Shown: positions 8,693 to 17,951 of the stretch, in pieces
Layout: every line of letters begins with the position of its first letter
Position numbering within the stretch: the stretch's first letter is position 1
DNA from: Ignavibacteriota bacterium
GTDB lineage: Bacteria > Bacteroidota > Ignavibacteria > Tepidaquicellales > Tepidaquicellaceae
Reading direction: 5' to 3'
Assembly: GCA_016218085.1 (NCBI GenBank)
Contig: JACREY010000012.1
Location: forward strand, 248,001 to 312,000
Length of the DNA stretch: 64,000 bases
The notes under the pieces: generated by a model
What the model was told of the DNA's origin: nothing
What the model saw: only the letters and a program-made list of their open reading frames with translations
Database searches by the model: none
Position numbers and translations under genes: made by a program

Positions 8693-9076
8693 ATGGAATA
8701 CGGAATTACAAAAACAATCGATTTGCCTTATGAACAGGCAATAGAAAAAGTAACGGAAGAGCTGAAGAAGGAAGGATTCGGAGTTCTAACCACGATAGAT
8801 GTTAAGGATACATTAAAGAAAAAGCTGGATGTTGATTTCAGAAAATACATCATACTCGGCGCATGCAACCCGCCTTTTGCATACGAAGCACTTCAGGCAG
8901 AGGAAATGGTCGGTCTGCTGATGCCGTGCAATGTGGTAATATTCGAGAAAGACGGAAAGACAGTGGTATCGGCTTTTAATCCGCAGATAATCGGTGCAGT
9001 ATCCGATAATAAAAAACTCGGTGAGCTCTCCATCATGCTGAACGGAAAAATCAGCAAGGTGATGCAAAATATTTAA
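8693..9076 (+). CDS. DUF302 domain protein
   Basis: I start this gene at 8693 (MEYGITKTI), which gives a 127-aa protein. The in-frame ATG at 8642 would add a Lys/Asn-rich leader not seen in the family. The sequence shows the DUF302 pattern: an N-terminal strand and helix (PYEQAIEKVTEELKKEGFGVLTTIDV), the middle motif ILGACNPPFAYEAL, and LLPC-like LLMPCNVVIFE. DUF302 is a small cytoplasmic alpha/beta fold of uncertain function. It follows the efflux operon by 92 nt and could be a separate unit. Confidence 0.88.
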   Translation: MEYGITKTIDLPYEQAIEKVTEELKKEGFGVLTTIDVKDTLKKKLDVDFRKYIILGACNPPFAYEALQAEEMVGLLMPCNVVIFEKDGKTVVSAFNPQIIGAVSDNKKLGELSIMLNGKISKVMQNI

Positions 9077-9083
9077 TCGCTAT

Positions 9084-9240
9084 CACTGATTTTTTTTATT
9101 ACGCTGATTTCGCTGAGCATAAACAGAATATTTTTAATGAAGAACCGAGTTTAGTTTAATCATTGATAGAGCGATTGCAAGTAATTATATTTGACTGGAA
9201 AACAGTAATCAGTGAAATCAAAGTAATCATTTAATCAGTG
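9084..9240. repeat. Imperfect ~31-bp inverted repeat abutting the sir2 start
   Basis: The arm at 9084-9115 (begins CACTGATTTT) and the arm at 9210-9240 (ends TTTAATCAGTG) are reverse complements with a few mismatches, separated by about 95 nt. The right arm ends on the base before the sir2 ATG at 9241. It could fold as a long stem over the translation start or be a decayed mobile repeat. Confidence 0.55.
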
Positions 9241-9942
9241 ATGGATAAACCCAACATAGTAATACTTACAGGCGCGGGAGTAAGCGCGGAGAGCGGGATT
9301 TCGACGTTCCGCGATTCGGGAGGGCTCTGGGAAAATTACGACATAATGGAAGTTGCCTCGATAGAGGGGTGGTATAAAAACAAAAAACTCGTTTTAGATT
9401 TTTACAATCAAAGGAGAAGGCAGTTAAAAGAAGTCGAGCCGAATGCGGCGCATTACGCTATTGCAAAACTGGAAGAGCATTTCGATGTAACCCTGATTAC
9501 TCAAAATGTGGACAACCTGCACGAGTGCGCAGGCTCGAAAAATATTATCCATCTGCACGGACAGCTGACACAGGCAAAAAGCACCGCTCATCCGGGATTT
9601 GTTTATGAAATTGGTTATGATGATATTAACCTTGGAGATAAATGCGAAAAGGGCTCGCAGTTAAGGCCGAACATAGTCTGGTTCGGCGAAGCCGTGCCGA
9701 TGATGTACGATGCGGGACAGGCTGTAGCAAAGGCAGATATTTTTATAGTGGTAGGCACATCGCTTGTGGTTTATCCTGCCGCAGGATTGATAAACTCCGT
9801 GAAACCGTCTGCATATAAATATATTATTGACCCAATAAAGCCGCAGGTTTACGATTCGATTAGAAATATTGAATTCATAGAAGAGATAGCTTCGGCAGGT
9901 ACTCCGAAACTTGCCGATATGCTGATTGAAAAATATAAATAA
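9241..9942 (+). CDS. cobB: Sir2-family NAD-dependent protein deacylase, zinc-less type
   Basis: A 233-aa cytoplasmic sirtuin. It has the NAD-binding motif GAGVSAESGI, then TFRDSGGLW, TQNVDNLHECAG and the catalytic HLHG (His106). Tyr55 and Arg58 (YNQR) match the Tyr-x-x-Arg pair that lets class III sirtuins remove succinyl and malonyl groups. The two CxxC zinc pairs of E. coli CobB are missing; only one Cys lies in that region (DKCEKGSQLRPN). Similar zinc-less sirtuins occur in Bacteroidota, so this is not a broken gene. I prefer ATG 9241 over GTG 9238. Confidence 0.93.
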   Translation: MDKPNIVILTGAGVSAESGISTFRDSGGLWENYDIMEVASIEGWYKNKKLVLDFYNQRRRQLKEVEPNAAHYAIAKLEEHFDVTLITQNVDNLHECAGSKNIIHLHGQLTQAKSTAHPGFVYEIGYDDINLGDKCEKGSQLRPNIVWFGEAVPMMYDAGQAVAKADIFIVVGTSLVVYPAAGLINSVKPSAYKYIIDPIKPQVYDSIRNIEFIEEIASAGTPKLADMLIEKYK

Positions 9943-9972
9943 ATATATACCGAATAAAATTATTAAAATCGG

Positions 9973-11412
9973 TTGAAAAAATTTTTATACATACTGCTGG
10001 TGATTTTTTTTCCGGTTGTTTCCTTTTCACAGTGGCAGTCCGATGTAAGACTTACGAATGCACAGGGTGACAGTTTTGTGTCGCTTAACAATTCAAGATG
10101 CCTGGCTGCTTTTCAGAATTTATTATATGCAGTCTGGGCAGACGAGCGGGACGGCAACAGGGAAATATATTACAAAAAGTCTTTGGATAACGGACAGACC
10201 TGGGGTTCGGATGTCAATTTATCAAACAATTCCTACACTTCCTGGCGACCGTGTATTGCCAACTATACAGGATATTTGCATATCGTGTGGTGTGATAACC
10301 GCGACGGAAATTTTGAAATTTATTACAGGCGCTCTTATGACGGAGGAGTGAACTTTCAGCCGGAAACCCGGCTTACGAATACTTCCGATATTTCCTGGGC
10401 ACCTTCTCTTGCTGTAAATCAGGCGGTTATGCATCTTGTATGGGAGGAATTAATCAGCGGGAACGAAGAAATTTATTATAAAAAATCGACGAATAACGGT
10501 GAAACCTGGAGCAATGATTTAAGACTTACAAACGACCCCTTCGGCTCGTTTTACCCGTCTGTAGCGGTTTCCGAAAATAATGTCCACGTTACCTGGTATG
10601 ATTTCCGTTCCGGTCACCGTGCGGTTTTTTACAAGCGCTCCACCGATGCAGGGGAAACCTGGGAAAGCGACACGCAGCTGACCTTTTCAACGGGGGAATC
10701 TTACAATTCCGGCATAGCCGTTAACGGTCAGACGGTTCATATATCATTTCACGATACCCGTACAGGAAACGAGGATATCTATTATCTCCGTTCATCAGAT
10801 AACGGGATGAACTGGACGGAGACTGCCATAACAAATACTCCGGGTATTTCGTGGTATCCATCCATATCTGTTTCCGGAAGCAATGTTCATCTTGCCTGGT
10901 ATGATACCACTTCGGGAAATTATGAAATTTATTATGCACATTCCACGGATGCGGGATTAAGCTGGCTGCCAAATGAACGCCTGACTTACGATACTGCACG
11001 CTCATACCGTCCAAGTATTCTGGCTTCGGATACAAATCTGCATATAATATGGAACGACGGTCGGGACGGAAACCTCGAAGTATATTACAAGCGCAATCCG
11101 CACGGTAATACAATTGCGGTGAATAATATCTCTTCTGAAATTCCGGAATATTTTTATCTGAGCCAGAATTATCCTAATCCTTTTAACCCCGTTACCACTA
11201 TTGAATATCACTGCTCGAAAAAAAGCAATGTTGAAATCAGGATATTTGATATTACCGGCAAGCAAATAGCACAGCCGGTAAACAGGATTCACACCCCCGG
11301 AAAGTATTCGGTAAGATGGAATGCGGGCGGAATGGAAAGCGGAGTTTATTTATATACAATGTACTTAGATGGGATTCCCACCGAAACCCGTAAAATGCTG
11401 TATATTAAATAA
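9973..11412 (+). CDS. T9SS-secreted Asp-box (BNR/sialidase-like) propeller protein
   Basis: A 479-aa secreted protein with a TTG start and signal peptide (KKFLYILLVIFFPVVSFS). It carries at least six Asp-box motifs (S-x-D-x-G-x-T-W), for example SLDNGQTW, STNNGETW, STDAGETW and STDAGLSW. Each sits in a blade with a VWxDxRDGNxEIYYK-type sequence. The C-terminus (NYPNPFNPVTTIEY through ETRKMLYIK) is a type A T9SS sorting domain. Asp-boxes also occur in non-enzymatic propellers, and I see no sialidase Arg triad or nucleophile, so binding rather than hydrolysis is likely. Confidence 0.88.
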   Translation: MKKFLYILLVIFFPVVSFSQWQSDVRLTNAQGDSFVSLNNSRCLAAFQNLLYAVWADERDGNREIYYKKSLDNGQTWGSDVNLSNNSYTSWRPCIANYTGYLHIVWCDNRDGNFEIYYRRSYDGGVNFQPETRLTNTSDISWAPSLAVNQAVMHLVWEELISGNEEIYYKKSTNNGETWSNDLRLTNDPFGSFYPSVAVSENNVHVTWYDFRSGHRAVFYKRSTDAGETWESDTQLTFSTGESYNSGIAVNGQTVHISFHDTRTGNEDIYYLRSSDNGMNWTETAITNTPGISWYPSISVSGSNVHLAWYDTTSGNYEIYYAHSTDAGLSWLPNERLTYDTARSYRPSILASDTNLHIIWNDGRDGNLEVYYKRNPHGNTIAVNNISSEIPEYFYLSQNYPNPFNPVTTIEYHCSKKSNVEIRIFDITGKQIAQPVNRIHTPGKYSVRWNAGGMESGVYLYTMYLDGIPTETRKMLYIK

Positions 11413-11535
11413 AATATTGAATTAACTGCATTTAAAAATCAAATATGCAAACCTGTCGGTGCCTTTATTTCTATAATAATAGGTATTTAAAGTAAAATGA
11501 CCGTTTCCGGTTGAACTTACAGAATTCTTTTTACA

Positions 11536-11566
11536 TTGAAAATACTTGCATAAAAATGTAAATTTG
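11536..11566 (+). promoter_or_regulatory. Bacteroidota-type promoter of glgA
   Basis: TTGA at 11536-11539 and TAAATTTG at 11559-11566 are exactly 19 nt apart, a full match to the TTTG/TAnnTTTG pattern. The element ends 18 nt before the glgA start, giving a very short leader. Confidence 0.8.
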
Positions 11567-11584
11567 TAAAAAATTTTATCTTAA

Positions 11585-13063
11585 ATGACAAAAGGATATA
11601 ATGTTCTCTTCGTTACCAGTGAAGTTTTCCCCTATTCAAAAACTGGCGGTTTGGCAGATATTTCGAATTCTCTCCCACAGGCTTTAAATTCTCTTGGAAA
11701 TGAAGTAAGGATTATTTCCCCGAAGTACGGGCAGCTTGATGAAAGAAGGCTGCAAATCCATGAAATAAAGAGATTAAAGGATTTAAAAATGGATGTTGCC
11801 GGAAAATCAACAAAATTCAGCATTAAATCCTCTTTTATTCATGGAAAAAATACGAAAGCGCAGATATACCTTTTGGAAAATCAGGATTATTTCAAGAATA
11901 AAGGAATTTACCAGAATATAAAAACCAAGGAAGATTTTTCCAATAACGATGAAAGATTTTTATTCTTCAGCAAATGCGTTCTCGAAATCCTCGAAATCCT
12001 TCAATGGAAACCCGACGTTATCCACTGCAATGACTGGCAGACAGCACTGATACCCGCTCTTCTGAGAAAGGTTTATCATAAAAATCCGCATATAAAGGAT
12101 ATTAAAACGGTATTTACGGTTCATAACCTTGCATATCAGGGTGATTTTCCGAAATCCGCATTTGAAAAGACCGGCTTGCCCGATTCAGTATGGAATGAAG
12201 TCGGCGGATATCAGAAAGGCAGATTTAATTTCCTCAGAACAGGACTTCACTATGCGGATAAAATAACGACTGTAAGCGAAAAGTATGCAGAGGAAATAAG
12301 AAAGGATAAATCTTTAAGCTGCGGAATGGGTGATGTTCTGGAAAAAAGAAAAAGGGACATTTCGGGAATATTAAACGGTATAGATTACAACGTGTGGAAT
12401 CCCAGCGTGGATAAAGTAATAACATACAGGTACACTTATCAGGAAATACCTCTTAAATACGAAAACAAGAGGGAGCTGCTCAGCAAGTTCAATCTACCGT
12501 ACAAGGAAAATACACCGCTAATAGGAATGGTATCCAGACTGGTTGAATCAAAAGGTATGGATATAATGGTAAAGGCATTGCCAGAGCTTTTGAAAGAAGA
12601 TATTCAGATGATAATACTGGGAACCGGCGAAGAAGAATACCAAAAGTTCCTGATGAACATGAAAAAGAAATACCCGAACAAGCTAATAGTCCAGATTGCA
12701 TTTGATGAAAACCTTGCTCATCACATAGAAGCAGGCGCAGATATGATACTGATGCCATCAAAATACGAGCCGTGCGGACTTACCCAGATGTACAGTCTTA
12801 AATACGGTACGGTGCCGATAGTCCGCAATACAGGCGGATTATCCGATACGGTGATCGATTACAAGAAGGCAGACGGAAACGGATTCCTGTTCAATAAATT
12901 CGATGCAAAAGAATTTTTAGCCACGGTAAAAAATGCAGTTTCGATTTACAGGAAGAACAAGCAGAAATGGTACACGATAATCAGGAACGGAATGGCACTT
13001 GATTATTCCTGGAAAGTTTCGGCCGCAAAATATATGAACCTTTACAAAAAATTAACTTCTTAA
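11585..13063 (+). CDS. glgA: Glycogen synthase (ADP-glucose starch/glycogen synthase)
   Basis: A 492-aa GT5-family enzyme, near the usual 480-500 residues. The N-terminal domain has the ADP-glucose-binding motif KTGGLADI (Lys19) and VIHCNDWQTALIP. The C-terminal Rossmann domain has MVSRLVESKGMD and KYEPCGLTQMYSLKYGTVPIVRNTGGLSDTV, which holds the catalytic Glu and nucleotide-binding residues. It elongates alpha-1,4-glucan from ADP-glucose in the cytoplasm. No glgB or glgC is nearby. The next gene follows by 26 nt and may be cotranscribed. Confidence 0.96.
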   Translation: MTKGYNVLFVTSEVFPYSKTGGLADISNSLPQALNSLGNEVRIISPKYGQLDERRLQIHEIKRLKDLKMDVAGKSTKFSIKSSFIHGKNTKAQIYLLENQDYFKNKGIYQNIKTKEDFSNNDERFLFFSKCVLEILEILQWKPDVIHCNDWQTALIPALLRKVYHKNPHIKDIKTVFTVHNLAYQGDFPKSAFEKTGLPDSVWNEVGGYQKGRFNFLRTGLHYADKITTVSEKYAEEIRKDKSLSCGMGDVLEKRKRDISGILNGIDYNVWNPSVDKVITYRYTYQEIPLKYENKRELLSKFNLPYKENTPLIGMVSRLVESKGMDIMVKALPELLKEDIQMIILGTGEEEYQKFLMNMKKKYPNKLIVQIAFDENLAHHIEAGADMILMPSKYEPCGLTQMYSLKYGTVPIVRNTGGLSDTVIDYKKADGNGFLFNKFDAKEFLATVKNAVSIYRKNKQKWYTIIRNGMALDYSWKVSAAKYMNLYKKLTS

Positions 13064-13089
13064 ATTAAATATTTCGCTTCAGAACACTT

Positions 13090-13665
13090 TTGAACAAAGC
13101 AATATTTTTAGACAGGGACGGAACATTAAACAAGGAAGTTGATTTTCTTACTAAGATTGACCGGATATCCATAATTAAAGGCGCCGGGCAGGCTCTGAAA
13201 ATTTTCAGGGAACTTGGATTTTTAAACATAGTAATTACAAACCAATCCGGAATCGAGCGCGGCTATCTAACTGAAAAACAGCTTACCGGAATCCACAGAA
13301 AATTCTCCGAAGTTTTAAGACATAATTCAAAAACTCTAATCGACGATTTTATTCACTGTCCTTATTACAAAGGCGGCAGTATGAAAAAATACAAACGGGA
13401 AAACTTTTTCCGAAAACCGAATCCCGGTATGATAGTTAAAGCCGCAGTTAAACATAATATTGATTTAAGTAAATCTTTTTTAATCGGAGACTCGTACAGG
13501 GATATGAAAAGTGCTGATACGGCAGGGGTAAAAAAAATTCTTGTACTGACCGGATACGGGCAGGAAGCACTTTTAAAATGCACGAAGGAGAAAATCAGGC
13601 TGGATTGCGTTGCAGACAGCATTTTAGAAGCTTCAAAATTTATAAAAAAGTATTTAGAATATTAA
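13090..13665 (+). CDS. gmhB: HAD-family phosphatase, GmhB/histidinol-phosphatase-like
   Basis: A 191-aa HAD-IIIA hydrolase with a TTG start. It has FLDRDGTLN (Asp8 nucleophile, Asp10 acid/base), VITNQSGIERGYLT, FRKPNPGM, and IGDSYRDMKSADTAG. This is the layout of D-glycero-D-manno-heptose 1,7-bisphosphate 7-phosphatase. The zinc site of GmhB (Cys-x-His ... Cys-x-Cys) is not kept: the loop reads CPYY and later ENFF. Loss of this site makes the substrate uncertain, and the name is given at family level only. It directly follows glgA. Confidence 0.75.
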   Translation: MNKAIFLDRDGTLNKEVDFLTKIDRISIIKGAGQALKIFRELGFLNIVITNQSGIERGYLTEKQLTGIHRKFSEVLRHNSKTLIDDFIHCPYYKGGSMKKYKRENFFRKPNPGMIVKAAVKHNIDLSKSFLIGDSYRDMKSADTAGVKKILVLTGYGQEALLKCTKEKIRLDCVADSILEASKFIKKYLEY

Positions 13666-13715
13666 GTTATATTATATTATATTAATAGTTATTTGAAAAC
13701 AAAATTCTGAACAGA

Positions 13716-14909
13716 TTGATAAAAAATTTAAATAAAATATTGCTGATTTTGGCGGTTTTAAGCTTCCCGTTTCTGAACGGATGCCAGAATAACCTGACCG
13801 ACCAGGGTATAGAATTCATATCGAGTGATACTCTCGGCACCCTGCTTCTGGATTCGCAGATTGACTCGCTTAATATCACATCAAATAGCTTTGTTAAATA
13901 CATTAACACCGCATCTTCAAAAAGCATGTTCATTGGGAAATACGGAAATTACGAATCGAAAGTGCTGCTCAAGTTTACAAGTGTACCTTCGAATTATAGC
14001 CCTGATTCATCAACGATATTGTCTGCAAAGTTAAACTTAAGGTACAATAAAACTTTTTATGAGGATTCTACGGGCTTTATTTCTTTTAATGTTTACAAGA
14101 TTTTGAATTCGTATGATCTGAAAACCGTAACGTATGACAAGTTTAACGCCTCGCATATTGGTACTGATGTTATCGGGACATTTTCAGGAGCACTGACTGA
14201 TACAAACAGATTTTCAGTAACGCTTGATAACCAGACGATAAAAGATTGGTTCAAATATGCTTATGACACGAATTATACAAATAAAAATTACGGTATAGCC
14301 CTTGTCGCAAACAGCAGTTCTACTACAATTAAGGGTCTGTACTCTGCAAATCATTCGGATTCGCTTCTGGTTCCTGTTGTTACAGTTGTATTTATGAATA
14401 ATCCATCAGGAAGAATTGACACTATTAACCTTAATTATACGGATTTCACAACATTGAGCTATATTCCAACTGTAAGTACTATACCGGGCAGAATGGTGAT
14501 ACAGAACGGTGTTGCAATTAAAGATATAATGCATTTCGATATTTCAAAGCTTCCCGGCAAGGTGGTAATAAATCAGGCGACTCTTGAACTTAAAATAGAC
14601 TATGCAAATTCTTTTATCTCGAAAGGCGTGGATAAGAGATATGCCGCTTTTATGCTTACCTCCGATTCACTCACAAATGACGGTAGCACATATTACTCAT
14701 ATGTTAAAGACGGCGATACAAGCGCATATACGGTTTACCTGACATACGCGCTGCAGAAATGGAATTACGGACTTTCTACGAACTTCGGGATACAGATTCA
14801 GAATTCTGCGGAATATCTTAATCTTGACAGGTATGTATTCTACGGACCTGATTATTCCGATGTATCGAAAAGACCGAGATTAAGAATCAGATATTCAATC
14901 AGAAGATAG
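13716..14909 (+). CDS. Surface lipoprotein with DNRLRE-like repeats
   Basis: A 397-aa lipoprotein with a TTG start and lipobox LNGC (Cys23). Two repeated segments resemble the DNRLRE fold: SKSMFIGKYGNYESKVLLKF with LSAKLNLRYNKTF, and later IKDIMHFDISKLPGKVVINQATLELKI. It ends in RYVFYGPDYSDVSKRPRLRIRYS. DNRLRE domains are beta-sandwiches found on surface and spore-appendage proteins. It lies 10 nt upstream of an outer-membrane barrel gene, so both may act at the cell surface. The function is unknown. Confidence 0.75.
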   Translation: MIKNLNKILLILAVLSFPFLNGCQNNLTDQGIEFISSDTLGTLLLDSQIDSLNITSNSFVKYINTASSKSMFIGKYGNYESKVLLKFTSVPSNYSPDSSTILSAKLNLRYNKTFYEDSTGFISFNVYKILNSYDLKTVTYDKFNASHIGTDVIGTFSGALTDTNRFSVTLDNQTIKDWFKYAYDTNYTNKNYGIALVANSSSTTIKGLYSANHSDSLLVPVVTVVFMNNPSGRIDTINLNYTDFTTLSYIPTVSTIPGRMVIQNGVAIKDIMHFDISKLPGKVVINQATLELKIDYANSFISKGVDKRYAAFMLTSDSLTNDGSTYYSYVKDGDTSAYTVYLTYALQKWNYGLSTNFGIQIQNSAEYLNLDRYVFYGPDYSDVSKRPRLRIRYSIRR

Positions 14910-14919
14910 GGGAATTTAA

Positions 14920-16182
14920 ATGATAATATCAAATAATAATAAAAAATTGTTCATAAGAATTTTAACTGCCGTACTGCTTTTTGCATCGGTAACTTTTTCT
15001 CAGGATGAGTTTCCGCTAGGTTCACCTTATTCATCTTTCGGACTTGGTGACCTGCAGTATCTTACCAGCACGAGAACAGATGCTATGGGAATACTGGGAA
15101 TCGGACTGACGGGAAATTACATAAATAATCTCAATCCGGCGGCAAACGGAGAACTGAGGCTGACAAATGTTTCTTTTTCCATGAACTATGGATTTCTCGG
15201 GCTTCCGAAATCCGAGATTTCGGACGGGAACATAAATGGAATTAATTTAGGTGTTCCGCTCAGCAGGGAAATGGGTATGACTCTAACTATGGGTTTTAAT
15301 TCCATGATTCGCTCTAACTATAAAGTTTACAGCAGGGTTACAACTCCGGATATTTCTTACAACCAGACGTACGCAGGCAACGGCGGACTATCCAGGGTGA
15401 ATTTCGGTCTGTCTTATAAAATTCCACTCGGAATTTATATCGGTGCCGAATACAATTACGCATTCGGAAACCAGACAAAGCTGACATATCTTGATTTCGG
15501 AAATTCTTTTGTTCAGAATACATATATCAGAAAAGAAAATAACCTGACAGGTTCATTTGTAAAAGGCGGACTGGTTTTTGACATAAAAAGCCTTTTGAAA
15601 TCTGATAAGATGAGTGATTTTACAATCGGTTTTGTTTACCAGTCAAAACTGAACCTCAGCTCCGGCGAAGATGCAATTTACGGCAGCATAACAGGCAATG
15701 ATACCCTGAGAAATACATATTCGGATATTCAGGTCCCTCAGGCATTCGGATTCGGCATAACAAAACAGATTGGAAAGCAGGTGATTTTATCGGGTGATGT
15801 TCTGATGCAGGAATGGAGCAAATATATTTCGAGGAACACGTCAAACACTGTTTACACAAATTCATACAGATACGGACTCGGTGCGGAAATCCTGCCTGCG
15901 CTTAAATCCGACAGATCATTCTGGGAAAACCTTACATACAGGATGGGTGTCTTTTATGATAACACGTATTTCACGGTGAACGGAGAAAAGATTAACAGGT
16001 ACGGATTCGGACTTGGAATAGGAATACCTGTAGGGAATTCAAATTCCCTTGATTTCGGAATCAGCTATTCAATCAGGGGCAAAAACGAAAACGGGTTAAT
16101 AAAGGAAAACTACCTGAAACTTACAGCAGGTCTGAATTTCGGTGAACTCTGGTTTCTCAGACCTAAAGATGAAGACAGGTAA
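14920..16182 (+). CDS. Outer-membrane beta-barrel protein
   Basis: A 420-aa protein with signal peptide (FIRILTAVLLFASVTFSQ) and a sequence of alternating amphipathic strands ending in LKLTAGLNFGELWFLR. The N-terminal segment SPYSSFGLGDLQYLTSTRTDAMG, followed by LNPAANGEL, is shared by FadL/PorV-like barrels in Bacteroidota. A purine-rich sequence (AGGGGAATTT) precedes the ATG. It follows the DNRLRE-like lipoprotein by 10 nt and may export or anchor it, which is inference. The barrel fold is secure; the cargo is unknown. Confidence 0.78.
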   Translation: MIISNNNKKLFIRILTAVLLFASVTFSQDEFPLGSPYSSFGLGDLQYLTSTRTDAMGILGIGLTGNYINNLNPAANGELRLTNVSFSMNYGFLGLPKSEISDGNINGINLGVPLSREMGMTLTMGFNSMIRSNYKVYSRVTTPDISYNQTYAGNGGLSRVNFGLSYKIPLGIYIGAEYNYAFGNQTKLTYLDFGNSFVQNTYIRKENNLTGSFVKGGLVFDIKSLLKSDKMSDFTIGFVYQSKLNLSSGEDAIYGSITGNDTLRNTYSDIQVPQAFGFGITKQIGKQVILSGDVLMQEWSKYISRNTSNTVYTNSYRYGLGAEILPALKSDRSFWENLTYRMGVFYDNTYFTVNGEKINRYGFGLGIGIPVGNSNSLDFGISYSIRGKNENGLIKENYLKLTAGLNFGELWFLRPKDEDR

Positions 16183-16202
16183 AAATTATTTTAACAGCAC
16201 AA

Positions 16203-16637
16203 ATGAAAATCGCATTAGGTTCAGACCACAGGGGATTTGGTCTTAAAGAAAAACTCAAAGTTTATCTAAAAAATAAAAATCACGCAATACTAGACTTCGG
16301 AACGGATTCCGATGCAAGTGTCGACTATCCTGACTTTTCAAAGAAAGTCGGTGAAAGCGTTGCAACGGGGGAATCTAAGTTCGGCATAGTTATTTGCGGC
16401 AGCGGAATAGGTGTCAGCATAGCCGCAAATAAAGTGAAAGGCATCAGAGCCGTTAACGCAACAAATAAAGATATGGCTGAAATGTCACGAAGACATAATA
16501 ATGCAAATGTAATTTGTTTCGGTTCCGATTTTATAGATTTTGATACCGCCTTAAAATACTGGGAGATATTTGCTGCAACCGAATTCGAAGGCGGAGAAAG
16601 ACACGAAAGAAGAATTAATAAAATTAATAATATATAA
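16203..16637 (+). CDS. rpiB: Ribose-5-phosphate isomerase B
   Basis: A 144-aa RpiB/LacAB-family enzyme that interconverts ribose 5-phosphate and ribulose 5-phosphate. Seen motifs are GSDHRGFGLKEKLK at the N-terminus, DFGTDSDASVDYPD, the catalytic Cys loop GIVICGSGIGVSIAANKVKGIRA, and RRHNNANVICFGS with the phosphate-binding residues. The length is typical. It starts an operon with glyA, tatC and a prenyl synthase; gaps are under 20 nt. Confidence 0.96.
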   Translation: MKIALGSDHRGFGLKEKLKVYLKNKNHAILDFGTDSDASVDYPDFSKKVGESVATGESKFGIVICGSGIGVSIAANKVKGIRAVNATNKDMAEMSRRHNNANVICFGSDFIDFDTALKYWEIFAATEFEGGERHERRINKINNI

Positions 16638-16655
16638 ATATAAAATTTTTATTAT

Positions 16656-17951
16656 ATGGGTACACATCTTGAATTAACGGACAAGGAAATTTTTGACGTA
16701 ATAGGAAAAGAAACCGAGCGTCAGGCCGACAAACTCGAGCTTATTGCTTCTGAAAATTTTGTATCGCCCGCAGTAATGGAAGCGCAGGGCTCAACACTTA
16801 CAAATAAATATGCCGAAGGCTATCCCGCGAAAAGATATTACGGCGGATGCGAATGGGTTGACGTTGCGGAAAATCTCGCACGCGACAGGGCAAAGGAACT
16901 CTTCGGTGCCGAATATACAAACGTACAGCCTCATTCCGGCAGCCAGGCAAATATGGCAGTTTATATGTCATTCATAAAACCCGGCTATAAAGTGATGGGT
17001 ATGAACCTCGCGCACGGAGGACACCTTACACACGGCTCTCCCGTGAACTTTTCAGGACAGCTTTATAAATTCGTTGCTTACGGAGTAAATGCAGAAACAG
17101 GTTATATAGATTACCAGAACGTGGAAGATGTTGCGATGGCGGAAAAACCGAAGATGATTACAGTCGGTGCAAGCGCATATTCGAGAAATATTGATTATAA
17201 AAAATTCAGGGAAATTGCGGATAGAATCGGTGCATTTCTTTTTGCTGATATTGCTCATCCCGCAGGCCTGATTGCGAAGAAATTATTAAATGACCCGCTT
17301 CCGCACTGCCACGTCGTGGCAACTACTACTCACAAGACCTTGAGAGGTCCCAGAGGCGGAATGATTCTGATGGGTAAAGATTTCGAAAATCCGTTCGGAA
17401 TAAAAGCTCCGAAATCCGGAAGAGTAAAGATGATGAGTGAACTTATTGATTCTATGGTAATGCCCGGAGTGCAGGGCGGACCGCTTATGCACGTGATATC
17501 AGCAAAGGCAGTTGCATTTAAGGAAGCGCTTCTGCCTTCATTCGAAGTTTACGCAAAGCAGGTTATCAGCAATGCAAAGGCATTTGCCGCAAAACTTATT
17601 TCGATGGATTACAAGATTATTTCAGGCGGCACGGATAATCATCTGATGCTTGTTGATTTAAGAAATAAAAATATCACAGGAAAAGCCGCACAGGAAGCTC
17701 TCGACGAAGTCGGCATCACCTGCAACAAAAACGGAGTGCCCTTTGACGATAAGAGCCCGATGATTACAAGCGGAATAAGACTTGGAACACCTGCCCTGAC
17801 TACAAGGGGAATGCGGGAAGCTGAATTCGAATTGATTGCGGAATTCATTAATAAAGTTGTTACAAACCCGGCTGACGATAAAGTGAAAGCCGAAGTCAGG
17901 GAAGCCGTAAAAAAATTAACTTCCGGATTTACGATGTATGGAAAACGATGA
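16656..17951 (+). CDS. glyA: Serine hydroxymethyltransferase
   Basis: A 431-aa PLP enzyme that converts serine and tetrahydrofolate to glycine and methylene-tetrahydrofolate. It has [38 protein letters not shown], the PLP-lysine motif [16 protein letters not shown], and [11 protein letters not shown]. The length matches bacterial GlyA. Its end overlaps the tatC start by 14 nt, which argues for translational coupling. Confidence 0.97.
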   Translation: MGTHLELTDKEIFDVIGKETERQADKLELIASENFVSPAVMEAQGSTLTNKYAEGYPAKRYYGGCEWVDVAENLARDRAKELFGAEYTNVQPHSGSQANMAVYMSFIKPGYKVMGMNLAHGGHLTHGSPVNFSGQLYKFVAYGVNAETGYIDYQNVEDVAMAEKPKMITVGASAYSRNIDYKKFREIADRIGAFLFADIAHPAGLIAKKLLNDPLPHCHVVATTTHKTLRGPRGGMILMGKDFENPFGIKAPKSGRVKMMSELIDSMVMPGVQGGPLMHVISAKAVAFKEALLPSFEVYAKQVISNAKAFAAKLISMDYKIISGGTDNHLMLVDLRNKNITGKAAQEALDEVGITCNKNGVPFDDKSPMITSGIRLGTPALTTRGMREAEFELIAEFINKVVTNPADDKVKAEVREAVKKLTSGFTMYGKR

